Shown: in pieces, positions 1 through 6,408 of the stretch
How the letters are laid out: each line of letters begins with the position of its first letter
How positions within the stretch are numbered: position 1 is the stretch's first letter
NCBI GenBank assembly: GCA_944372315.1
Contig: CALVYX010000091.1
Span: 1-8,482, forward strand
DNA length: 8,482 nucleotides
DNA from: an uncultured Bacilli bacterium
GTDB lineage: Bacteria; Bacillota_I; Bacilli_A; RF39; UBA660
Reading direction: 5' to 3'
Notes under the pieces: model-generated
What the model was told of the DNA's origin: nothing
Databases searched by the model: none
What the model saw: the letters and a program-made list of their open reading frames with translations, nothing else
Made by a program: the position numbers and the translations under genes

Positions 1-9
1 TGTTATAAT
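1..9 (+). promoter_or_regulatory. Extended -10 promoter of the U32-ylbF-rsmD operon (cut by window edge)
   Basis: TGTTATAAT is a perfect extended -10 element (TG, one base, TATAAT). Any -35 box lies before the window. The Shine-Dalgarno-like GGTGG (16-20) begins only 6 bases after the -10 box, so the transcript would start at or next to the ribosome site. The same arrangement recurs at 3117, 6382 and 8225 (minus strand). Called by motif only. Confidence 0.6.
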
Positions 10-25
10 TTTAGCGGTGGTAATT

Positions 26-2257
26 ATGAAAAAAGAACTTTTAAGTCCTGTTGGAAGTATGGAAGCACTATATCAAGCGATTCATAATGGTGCAGATGCT
101 GTATATTTAGGTGGTAAAAAGTTTGGGGCAAGAATGTTTGCTAATAATTTTGATAAAGAGGAATTAAAAAATGCAATTGATTATTGTCATTTATATGGAG
201 TAAAAATATATATTACAATTAATACAGTTATTTTTGATAGTGAAATAGATGAATTTTTAGATTACGTAGAATATATTTATAAAAGTGGAGTAGATGCAGT
301 AATTATGCAAGATGTTGGAATGATTTCTCTAGTTAGAGCTAAGTTTCCAGATTTAGAAATACATGCTTCTACTCAAGTTCATAATTACAATGAAGAAGGT
401 ATAAAATTATTAAAGAATCTTGGAGTAACTAGAGTAGTGTTAGCAAGAGAATTATCCCTTGATGAAATTAATCATATTCATGTTGATATAGAAAAAGAAA
501 TATTTATTCATGGAGCAATTTGTGTATGTTTTTCAGGTTGCTGTCTATTTAGTAGTATGAATACCAATCGTAGTGGTAATAGAGGAGAATGTGTTGCGTC
601 TTGTAGGTTACCATATAAATTATATAGAAATAATGAAGAAATAAAAACTAATGGGCAATATTTACTTAGTACTAAAGAATTAAATACTAGTACAGAATTA
701 AAGAAAATTTTAGATAGTGATATTACAAGTTTAAAGATCGAAGGAAGAATGAAAAGTCCTGAATATGTTGGTTTTATTACAAGACTTTATAGGAAATTAA
801 TTGATAATTATTATGACAATAAGAGTCTTGATGTAAGTGAAAAAGATCTTGATGAATTAAAAACACTTTTTAATCGTGAATTTACTCGTGGATATTTATT
901 TAATGCCTATGGAAAAGAACTTATGAACATTAAAAGTCCTAATCATATAGGGTTAACGATCGGTAAAGTGATTAGTACTAGTGATAAATATATTAAAATA
1001 AAACTTTCCCATGATCTATATCAAGAAGATGCTATTAAGTTTCTTGGTGTTGATAAGGGAATGATTATTAATAAATTATATAATGATAAGATGTTACTGG
1101 TTAATTCTGTAAAAAAAGGCGATATTGCTATTATTGATAATAAAGTAGGATTAAATAAACTAGTGGATGTTGCTATTACTATTAGTAATAATCTTTTAAA
1201 AGAATTACAAAATTATGAAGAGAAGAGGATTGATGTTAGTTTTGATGTAGAAGCACTAATTAATAATCCTTTACGTATAAGTGTAAGCGATGGTAAAAAT
1301 AATATTGTAGTTTATGGTAATATAGTTCAAGAATCTATTAATAAACCGGTTACTAAAGAAAATATTTATAAGCAATTATCTAAATTAGGTAATACCCCTT
1401 TTAAAGTACAAAATATTGTAATAAATATGGATGATCATATTTTTGTCTCTCTAAAAGAGTTAAATGAATTAAGACGGGATGCTATTCATAAGTTAATATC
1501 TGAAAGAATAAAAGTTCCTTCTAAGGTGATTCATTCTCTATCTTATAATAAAGATAAAAAATTAAAAAAAGATATAAAATTAGGAGTTTTAGTAAGAAAT
1601 GAAGAACAATTATTAGTATCACTTTCTAATAACCTTGATTACATTTATGTAACAGATTTTTCTCTTTATAATAAATATAAAGATTACTCTAATATTTATT
1701 TTAGAACGGATAGAGTGATTAGCAAGTTTCCTAATTTTTCTAATATGAATTTGTTAGTAACTGAATTAGGTGGAATTAATAAATATACTAAAGATAATTA
1801 TGTTTGTAGTGATTATTATTTAAATGTTACTAATAATGCTAGTATTAATTTATTAGAAAAACTAGGAGTAAAAAGAGTAACGTTATCACCTGAAGTAAAA
1901 GATTTATCATCTATTACTACTAATATTGATGCAGAAATTGTTATCTATGGGAGAATAGAATTAATGATTACTAAATACTGTCCTTTAAATATGCTAATAA
2001 ACAAGGATAATAAAAAATGTAATTTATGTTTAAATGGTGATAAATATTATTTAAAAGATCAAAATAATCATTGTTATCCGTTGTTGAATGATAAACATAT
2101 CACTCATATTATGGATCATAAAAATATAAATTTAGTTAATAATATAAAAGAACTTAAGAAAAAAGGAATTAATTGTTTTAGAATTGAATTATTCGATGAA
2201 GATAGTACAGAAGTAAATACTTTAATAAAAAATGTACAAGGAGTTTTATATGAATGA
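26..2257 (+). CDS. Peptidase U32 family protein, long RlhA-like form (probable RNA hydroxylation factor)
   Basis: A 743-residue protein of the U32 family. The family is named for collagenase-like peptidases, but characterised bacterial members (E. coli RlhA and TrhP, B. subtilis YrrN/YrrO) are needed for hydroxylation of rRNA or tRNA bases. Seen: the N-terminus ELLSPVGSMEAL and GADAVYLGG typical of the TIM-barrel start; the U32 signature at about residues 158-173 (EIFIHGAIC...SGCC) and GNRGECVASCR around 186-194. Cys166, Cys173, Cys189 and Cys193 match the family's likely Fe-S ligands. A C-terminal region with NKPVTKE (about 438) and LNELRRDAIHKL (about 478) fits the DUF3656-type extension of RlhA-like proteins, and a second Cys set (652, 665, 668, 683) lies near the end. 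The start is ATG at 26, because GGTGG at 16-20 gives a 5-base spacing; the in-frame GTG at 17 lies inside that site. The gene overlaps the next one by 8 bases. Family is sure; an rRNA C2501-type substrate is inference. Confidence 0.88.
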   Translation: MKKELLSPVGSMEALYQAIHNGADAVYLGGKKFGARMFANNFDKEELKNAIDYCHLYGVKIYITINTVIFDSEIDEFLDYVEYIYKSGVDAVIMQDVGMISLVRAKFPDLEIHASTQVHNYNEEGIKLLKNLGVTRVVLARELSLDEINHIHVDIEKEIFIHGAICVCFSGCCLFSSMNTNRSGNRGECVASCRLPYKLYRNNEEIKTNGQYLLSTKELNTSTELKKILDSDITSLKIEGRMKSPEYVGFITRLYRKLIDNYYDNKSLDVSEKDLDELKTLFNREFTRGYLFNAYGKELMNIKSPNHIGLTIGKVISTSDKYIKIKLSHDLYQEDAIKFLGVDKGMIINKLYNDKMLLVNSVKKGDIAIIDNKVGLNKLVDVAITISNNLLKELQNYEEKRIDVSFDVEALINNPLRISVSDGKNNIVVYGNIVQESINKPVTKENIYKQLSKLGNTPFKVQNIVINMDDHIFVSLKELNELRRDAIHKLISERIKVPSKVIHSLSYNKDKKLKKDIKLGVLVRNEEQLLVSLSNNLDYIYVTDFSLYNKYKDYSNIYFRTDRVISKFPNFSNMNLLVTELGGINKYTKDNYVCSDYYLNVTNNASINLLEKLGVKRVTLSPEVKDLSSITTNIDAEIVIYGRIELMITKYCPLNMLINKDNKKCNLCLNGDKYYLKDQNNHCYPLLNDKHITHIMDHKNINLVNNIKELKKKGINCFRIELFDEDSTEVNTLIKNVQGVLYE

Positions 2258-2564
2258 GTTGGTGAATGAAAAATTAGATGAATTATTTGAAAGTCTTAAT
2301 GATTGTAAAGAAATTAAAGAATTAAAAGAATTAAAATCACAAATATATCAAAATGAGAAATTAAAAGTATTACTAGAAGAATATCGTAACAGTTCTAATC
2401 AATATGATGCTAAAGTGATAGATATGAAACGTAAAATAATAGAGGATCCAATGATATTAAGATATCACTCTTTGGAAAATGAACTTTATTATTCTATATT
2501 AGAAGTAAATCAAAAATTAGAAAAATTATTCAATAAAAAGAGGTGTCGTGATGCGAATAATTAG
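2250..2564 (+). CDS. ylbF: YlbF/YmcA-family protein (probable RNase Y accessory factor)
   Basis: A 104-residue, highly charged, almost wholly alpha-helical protein without signal peptide or membrane segment, matching the size and character of the Com_YlbF family. In B. subtilis YlbF joins YmcA and YaaT in a complex that stimulates RNase Y-dependent mRNA maturation and affects competence, sporulation and biofilm. The strongest support is context: ylbF lies just upstream of ylbG and rsmD (ylbH) in B. subtilis, and here it precedes rsmD directly, with ylbG absent. The start is ATG at 2250, six bases after AAGGAG (2238-2243); an in-frame ATG at 2232 lies before that site and is rejected. It overlaps the U32 gene by 8 bases and rsmD by 14, so translational coupling is likely. 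A short basic tail (KKRCRDANN) lies in the overlap with rsmD. The YmcA paralogue is a possible alternative name. Confidence 0.75.
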   Translation: MNELVNEKLDELFESLNDCKEIKELKELKSQIYQNEKLKVLLEEYRNSSNQYDAKVIDMKRKIIEDPMILRYHSLENELYYSILEVNQKLEKLFNKKRCRDANN

Positions 2565-3093
2565 TGGATCATTAAAAGGAAGAGTAGTCAAAGGGTATGA
2601 TGTAGAGGGAACTCGTCCTACTATGGATAGAGTAAAAGAATCAGTATTTAGTATGATTCAAAACAAAGTTGTGGATGCTACTGTTTTAGATCTTTTTGCA
2701 GGAAGTGGTAATTTAGGAATCGAAGCTATCAGTAATGGTAGTAAAATATGTTATTTTAATGACTTAAATAAAGAATGTGTTGAAGTAATTAATAGTAATA
2801 TTAAAAATTTTAATATTATGAATAAGTGCATAGTATTAAATAAAGACTATATGAAATGTCTTGACTATTTAAAAGACAATCATTTATCATTTGATCTTAT
2901 TTTTCTAGATCCACCATATAAAATGGATTGTCTTAATGAAGTAATAGAGAAAATTTTAGAAAATAATTTAATAAAAGATAAGGGATTACTTATTTGTGAA
3001 ATAAGTCACGATTATTTATATGAATTTAAAAATTTAGAAAAAATAAAAAGTCGTAAGTATGGAGATAAAATAGTTATCATATTAGAAAAATAA
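2551..3093 (+). CDS. rsmD: 16S rRNA (guanine(966)-N(2))-methyltransferase RsmD
   Basis: A 180-residue cytosolic SAM-dependent methyltransferase that makes m2G966 in 16S rRNA on the assembling small subunit. All family marks are visible: the MRIISG start, TRPTMDRVKE at 21-30, the SAM-binding glycine motif DLFAGSGNLGIEA at 47-59, the catalytic DPPY at 120-123 and the C-terminal SRKYGDKIVIIL strand. Length is the usual one for RsmD. ATG at 2551 is chosen over the GTG at 2548, because AGAGGTG (2539-2545) sits 5 bases before the ATG and proteins of this family start with MRIISG. It is the last gene of the operon and overlaps ylbF by 14 bases. In Bacillus the next gene is usually coaD; here a terminator and an unrelated promoter follow. 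Confidence 0.95.
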   Translation: MRIISGSLKGRVVKGYDVEGTRPTMDRVKESVFSMIQNKVVDATVLDLFAGSGNLGIEAISNGSKICYFNDLNKECVEVINSNIKNFNIMNKCIVLNKDYMKCLDYLKDNHLSFDLIFLDPPYKMDCLNEVIEKILENNLIKDKGLLICEISHDYLYEFKNLEKIKSRKYGDKIVIILEK

Positions 3094-3117
3094 ATAGTGT
3101 ATTATTTATTTTTTTTT
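3086..3117 (+). terminator. A/T-only intrinsic terminator of the U32-ylbF-rsmD operon
   Basis: Bases 3086-3096 (AAAAATAAATA) pair fully with 3103-3113 (TATTTATTTTT) around the loop GTGTAT, and the T run continues to 3117. The stem has no G-C pair, so it is weak, but the T tract is long. The rsmD stop codon (3091-3093) lies inside the left arm, and the T run flows straight into the next promoter. Termination may be leaky. Confidence 0.5.
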
Positions 3118-3138
3118 GGTATAATTACAATAGGTGAT
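3117..3138 (+). promoter_or_regulatory. Extended -10 promoter and ribosome site of the pilin-like gene
   Basis: TGGTATAAT (3117-3125) is an extended -10 box. No good -35 box is seen 16-18 bases upstream. AGGTGAT (3132-3138) follows after 6 bases and lies 3 bases before the ATG at 3142 (5 bases if AGGTG is taken as the core), so the leader would be only about 10 bases. This ribosome site fixes the start at 3142 and rules out the in-frame ATG at 3097, which lies upstream of the promoter. Confidence 0.65.
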
Positions 3139-3141
3139 AAT

Positions 3142-4089
3142 ATGAAACTTAACAATAGAGGATTTGCAGTATCTACTATTTTATATGGAATATTGTCTTT
3201 AACTATTATAATTTTAATGCTTATTTTTGGAATGATGAAATCTAGTAAAGATTTAAATCAAGAATTAGTAAGTAATATAGAAGAAGATGTAAATGAGTGT
3301 GTCACTAGTGAAGTAGAACTTGAATTGTGTTATTTTAATGGTGGAAGTTGTGATCCTAGTGAATATTATAATTGTATTGGTAAAGAAACTGAAATTATCA
3401 ATTTAGCTGATGTTGCTCAAATAGGAGATTATGTAAATTATGACGCTGGTATTTGGACTGCAACTGCACCCACTCCAACTAGTGCTTCTCCATTTACTTT
3501 CGGAGGATATACAGCAGGTAATAGTAGAAATAATAGTTCATCATGTTTACAGGGAACTAATTATAATGGATGGCGTATTTTATCAATTGAAGGAGATATA
3601 GTAAAGTTAATTCATGCAGGAATACCAGAATGTATGTATGTAAATTTTTCTAGTCAATATCCTAATCGTGTTAATAATTATTTAAATATTATAACAGGTT
3701 CCTCTTCTGGTGAAATTGATTCCACTGTTCCCTCAACCCCTAAGGATTGGAGTGTTTATGTAAATACCGATTATGCTACTAGTGCATATTTAGTAAATAA
3801 AGCGGAATTAAATAAATGGTATAATCAAGCTTATAATAATTATTCTGATATATCTTATGCAACGATTACTAGCGATTTAATTCATTTAAGAGCTAATTAT
3901 TTGATTTCTGATCTTTATAATTATACTAGTTATTACATTTACAACGATAATAACAATTATTCTGTAATTTCAATGGCTGGTAATGGTTTGTTTGGTATTC
4001 GTCCAGTTGTTGTATTAAAGTCTGGAATTAGGACTAGCGGTTCGATTACTAATACTAATGGTAACAAAGAATGGATATTAATAAAATAA
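3142..4089 (+). CDS. Type IV pilin-like secreted protein lacking the usual Glu+5
   Basis: A 315-residue protein with a class III (prepilin-like) N-terminus. A short polar leader, MKLNNRG, is followed by Phe and an unbroken hydrophobic helix (residues 8-32) that would be cut by prepilin peptidase after Gly7. The mature +5 residue is Thr where most pilins have Glu; some minor pseudopilins such as GspK also lack it. After the helix come an acidic stretch, a Cys cluster (53, 63, 70, 78), a Thr/Pro/Ser-rich segment (104-119), GWRILSIEGDIVKLIHAG (143-160) and two further Cys (135, 164). The C-terminal GIRPVVVLKSGI (285-296) resembles the end of secreted domains seen in gut Firmicutes, possibly DUF6273-like. 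The central part is rich in Tyr, Asn and Ser, as in surface proteins. No pilus assembly gene is in the window. The start is set by AGGTGAT at 3132. Envelope location is well supported; function is unknown. Confidence 0.6.
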   Translation: MKLNNRGFAVSTILYGILSLTIIILMLIFGMMKSSKDLNQELVSNIEEDVNECVTSEVELELCYFNGGSCDPSEYYNCIGKETEIINLADVAQIGDYVNYDAGIWTATAPTPTSASPFTFGGYTAGNSRNNSSSCLQGTNYNGWRILSIEGDIVKLIHAGIPECMYVNFSSQYPNRVNNYLNIITGSSSGEIDSTVPSTPKDWSVYVNTDYATSAYLVNKAELNKWYNQAYNNYSDISYATITSDLIHLRANYLISDLYNYTSYYIYNDNNNYSVISMAGNGLFGIRPVVVLKSGIRTSGSITNTNGNKEWILIK

Positions 4090-4101
4090 AGTTTATTAAT
4101 A
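4076..4101. repeat. A/T-only inverted repeat across the pilin-like gene's stop codon
   Basis: Bases 4076-4085 (TATTAATAAA) pair with 4092-4101 (TTTATTAATA), leaving a 6-base loop that contains most of the TAA stop (4087-4089). No T tract follows on the plus strand, so it is not called a terminator. It may be a weak 3'-end hairpin or a chance effect of AT richness. Confidence 0.3.
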
Positions 4102-4111
4102 AAAGTAAAAA

Positions 4112-4120
4112 TGATATTAT
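4112..4120 (+). promoter_or_regulatory. Possible extended -10 promoter for the Tim44-like/SPFH pair
   Basis: TGATATTAT matches TG, one base, TATTAT. No clear -35 box is seen. AAGGAG follows at 4135-4140, farther away than in the other cassettes of this window. Read-through from the pilin-like gene is equally possible, since no terminator separates them. Confidence 0.35.
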
Positions 4121-4151
4121 ATTATTATAGTAGTAAGGAGTGACAAAACGA

Positions 4152-5087
4152 ATGGATGCAAAATATAAGAGAACTTTAGTGAAAATATTAAAATATACTT
4201 TAATACTAATAGGAGTTATATTTTTAGTTACAATTATTTCAAATAATACAGTTTTAGCGGATGTTGGTAATAATAATCGATATGATACTACTGATAGTAG
4301 TGGTAGTTATTCTAGTGGAGGAGATTTCTATTTTGATTTTGGATGGATCATATATATATTATTTGAATTATTTGGTCCTATTCCAGGAATTATTTTGCTA
4401 TTAGTAATATTAGGAGTGTTAATTTGGGCTGGGAAAACAGGAAGACTTAGTAAGTTTGCAAAAAAAGTATCCCATTATAGTAATACCAATTCTCAAAGAG
4501 AACCAATTGGTATTGATAATACAACATCAGTTGCTAATCAAATAAGAGAAATTGATCCTAATTTCTCGGAGGATGATTTTATTGGTTGGGCAAGAGAAGT
4601 ATTTTTAAAAATGCAACAGGCTTGGACAGAACGCAACTGGAAAATCATAAGACCATTTGAGAGTGAAGAATTATTTAGCCAACATAGTGCTCAATTAGAT
4701 GAGTATATAAGAAATAATAAGATTAATAAAGTAGAAAAGATAAATATTAATTTTTGTACCTTACGTGATTTTAAAATAGATGGTGATAAGGAAGTATTAA
4801 CTGTAGAGTTACACGCTATTATGCGTGATTATGTTGTTGATGCTACTACTAATAAGGTATTAGAAAGTGATCCAAATAAAGATTGGCATATGAATTATTT
4901 AATGACTTTTAACCGTAAAGTAGGAGTGAAGACAGAGGCTGGAATCAGTAATAAATCAACAACCAATTGTCCTAATTGTGGAGCCCCTACAGAGATTACT
5001 TCAGCTGGGCAATGTGAATATTGCAAAAGTGTTATTACAACGGGAGATCATGATTGGGTATTAAGTGATATTAGAGCAATTAATTAA
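4152..5087 (+). CDS. Tim44-like domain membrane protein with C-terminal zinc ribbon
   Basis: A 311-residue protein. Residues 11-36 form a signal peptide or first membrane helix; VLA before Asp37 could be a signal peptidase site. A Ser/Gly/Asp-rich external loop follows (about 37-64), then a second membrane helix (65-92) with the positive stop KTGRLSKFAKK facing the cytoplasm. Residues about 128-260 look like a Tim44-like domain (IDPNFSEDDFIGWAREVFLKMQ onward). A zinc ribbon of form C-x2-C-x11-C-x2-C (273, 276, 288, 291) lies near the end, followed by HDWVLSDI. Domain and ribbon should be cytosolic. The start is ATG at 4152, 11 bases after AAGGAG (4135-4140); the GTG at 4140 overlaps that site and is rejected. 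The SPFH gene follows 35 bases later. This resembles the membrane partners (YdjG/YdjH) of the SPFH protein YdjI in B. subtilis, but exact orthology is inference. Confidence 0.7.
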   Translation: MDAKYKRTLVKILKYTLILIGVIFLVTIISNNTVLADVGNNNRYDTTDSSGSYSSGGDFYFDFGWIIYILFELFGPIPGIILLLVILGVLIWAGKTGRLSKFAKKVSHYSNTNSQREPIGIDNTTSVANQIREIDPNFSEDDFIGWAREVFLKMQQAWTERNWKIIRPFESEELFSQHSAQLDEYIRNNKINKVEKININFCTLRDFKIDGDKEVLTVELHAIMRDYVVDATTNKVLESDPNKDWHMNYLMTFNRKVGVKTEAGISNKSTTNCPNCGAPTEITSAGQCEYCKSVITTGDHDWVLSDIRAIN

Positions 5088-5096
5088 TTAATTAAT
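5078..5096. repeat. (AATT)n microsatellite over the Tim44-like gene's stop codon
   Basis: Nearly five copies of AATT run across the last codons and the TAA stop (5085-5087). Because the unit is 4 bases and self-complementary, TAA occurs in every frame on both strands, so unit gain or loss would barely change the protein end. Confidence 0.6.
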
Positions 5097-5122
5097 GTAA
5101 TATTAAGAAGGAGGAAATAAAT

Positions 5123-6331
5123 ATGGGATTAATTAAAGCAGCTATTGGAGCTATAGGAGGGACTTTAGGTGATCAATGGCAAGATTTAGTAAAATGTGAG
5201 GATATGGGCAATGATATCTTAATGGTAAAAAAGACAACTAAAAGTGGCCAAATTTCTAAAGGTAGTCGAATCATTGTTGGACCTAGTCAGGTAGCAGTTA
5301 TTTATGATTCAGGTAAAATTTTAGATGCTACTGCTGAAGAAGGAGTTTATGAGTTTGATGAATCAAGTTCCCCATCATTTTTTGGAGGTAATTTTGGAGC
5401 TGTATTCAAAGAAATGTGGCAAAGATTTACTTATAATGGAACACCAGCAAAAGAACAAGCTATTTTCTATTTCAATACAAAAGAGATATTAGATAACAAG
5501 TTTGGAACAGCCTCACCAATTCCTTTTCAAGATTGGTCACACGCAATTCCTAATCAAATGACAGGAACGCTTGCTCCTATGGCAGTTAAAGTAAGATGTT
5601 ATGGAAAATATACATTTAAAATTGATCAAGTAGATGTATTTATGAGAAACCATGCTGGAGTTAGTGATATCGTAACAAAAGATGTTTTGGTGGAACAAAT
5701 GGATTCTGAAGTAAAAGGTGCTTTTCAAAACGTCTTAAATGAATTAGGTAATAGTGTTCACAAAGTACCAGTATTAGAGTTACCTAGTAATACTGATGAA
5801 ATAAAAGAGATGATGGATAAAAATGTTTTCGACGAACCAATAAGGAATCGTGGAATTAAACTAGTTGGATTTGTTATTGAATCTGTATCATTAGATGAAG
5901 AAAGTGATAAGAAGATTTCACAATACGAAATGAGTTCTAACGCTTTTATGCAACAAGGTGCAGTTATTGGAGCTATGCAAGATGCTGCTAATAATAGCGC
6001 TGGAGCTGCTACTGGCTTCATGGGAGTAGGTATGATGAATATGGCTTCAAGTACAGGAATGATGGGAGGAGCTGTTCAAAATGCTTTTTCAGCTCAAGGA
6101 GCATCTACTACTAGTAGTCCTGTAGATCCTTATAGTAAAAATGAAACAGTTGCTAATTCTATTTCTAATAACGATGTAGCTAAAACTATATGTAAAAATT
6201 GCGGGAAAGAAGTAGTAGGTAAGTTTTGTTCCGAATGTGGAACTCCAGTAGAAGAAGTAAAAAAATGTCCTAATTGTAACACAGAAGTAACTGGTAAATT
6301 TTGCAGTAACTGTGGAACTAAAATAGAATAA
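5123..6331 (+). CDS. YdjI-like SPFH domain protein with two C-terminal zinc ribbons
   Basis: A 402-residue protein of the SPFH group often annotated as virion core protein-like. Its N-terminus (MGLIKAAIGAIGGTLGDQW) is typical of B. subtilis YdjI relatives. It lacks a membrane helix, so it is probably a peripheral membrane protein. Residues about 30-265 form the SPFH-type domain (SRIIVGPSQVAVIYDSGKI; VKVRCYGKYTFKI; GIKLVGFVIESVSLDEE). Residues 275-325 are a flexible Gly/Met/Ala-rich linker. The tail has two zinc ribbons, each C-x2-C-x8-C-x2-C (357/360/369/372 and 382/385/394/397), so similar that they look like a tandem duplication. In B. subtilis YdjI helps link PspA to stressed membrane together with YdjG and YdjH; the Tim44-like gene just upstream is the natural partner here. 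AAGGAGG (5108-5114), 8 bases before the ATG, is the strongest ribosome site in the window, suggesting more SPFH than partner is made. Confidence 0.85.
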   Translation: MGLIKAAIGAIGGTLGDQWQDLVKCEDMGNDILMVKKTTKSGQISKGSRIIVGPSQVAVIYDSGKILDATAEEGVYEFDESSSPSFFGGNFGAVFKEMWQRFTYNGTPAKEQAIFYFNTKEILDNKFGTASPIPFQDWSHAIPNQMTGTLAPMAVKVRCYGKYTFKIDQVDVFMRNHAGVSDIVTKDVLVEQMDSEVKGAFQNVLNELGNSVHKVPVLELPSNTDEIKEMMDKNVFDEPIRNRGIKLVGFVIESVSLDEESDKKISQYEMSSNAFMQQGAVIGAMQDAANNSAGAATGFMGVGMMNMASSTGMMGGAVQNAFSAQGASTTSSPVDPYSKNETVANSISNNDVAKTICKNCGKEVVGKFCSECGTPVEEVKKCPNCNTEVTGKFCSNCGTKIE

Positions 6332-6354
6332 AGAGAATACCTCTTTATTTTTTT
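6327..6354 (+). terminator. Intrinsic terminator after the SPFH gene
   Basis: AATAAAGAG (6327-6335) pairs perfectly with CTCTTTATT (6341-6349) around the loop AATAC, and T's continue to 6354. The SPFH stop codon (6329-6331) lies inside the left arm. This is the clearest terminator of the window. Confidence 0.88.
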
Positions 6355-6359
6355 AAAAT

Positions 6360-6376
6360 ATCTTTTATTAAAAGAT
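6360..6376. repeat. Inverted repeat over the -35 region of the next promoter
   Basis: ATCTTTT and AAAAGAT face each other across ATT, a perfect 7-base inverted repeat. It covers the place where the -35 hexamer (6362-6367) of the 6382 promoter would be, so it could be a repressor or activator site. In such AT-rich DNA chance is a serious alternative. Confidence 0.25.
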
Positions 6377-6381
6377 TATTA

Positions 6382-6402
6382 TGTTATAATTATAATAGGT
6401 GA
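6382..6402 (+). promoter_or_regulatory. Extended -10 promoter and ribosome site of the 6409 gene
   Basis: TGTTATAAT (6382-6390) is a perfect extended -10 box without a good -35. AGGTGA (6397-6402) follows after 6 bases and precedes the ATG at 6409. Expected transcription start and ribosome site coincide, as for the cassettes at 1 and 3117. Confidence 0.7.
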
Positions 6403-6408
6403 TAGTAG

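Noticed and set aside
26..2257. Collagenase/protease function for the U32 protein
   Set aside because: The family name is historical; characterised bacterial relatives of this architecture act in RNA hydroxylation, and no secretion signal is present.
26..3093. Mycoplasma-type code (UGA as Trp)
   Set aside because: Reading through the UGA at 2255 would give several further in-frame UGA codons over ylbF, and all conserved Trp positions in the window use UGG. The standard code fits.
4076..4101. Terminator after the pilin-like gene
   Set aside because: The inverted repeat is perfect but A/T-only and lacks a T tract on the plus strand, so read-through into the Tim44-like gene is likely.
5537..5728. 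Minus-strand reading frame of 63 codons inside the SPFH gene
   Set aside because: It lies fully within a well-supported gene, has no ribosome site or family resemblance, and its composition is that of a reverse-frame shadow.
5758..6021. Minus-strand reading frame of 87 codons inside the SPFH gene
   Set aside because: Its Ala/Ser/Ile-rich product mirrors the reverse of the SPFH coding sequence; no start signals are seen.
5123..6331. Viral or phage origin suggested by the label virion core protein-like
   Set aside because: The name comes from a distant poxvirus similarity; SPFH/YdjI proteins are chromosomal in Firmicutes, and no phage gene is present.
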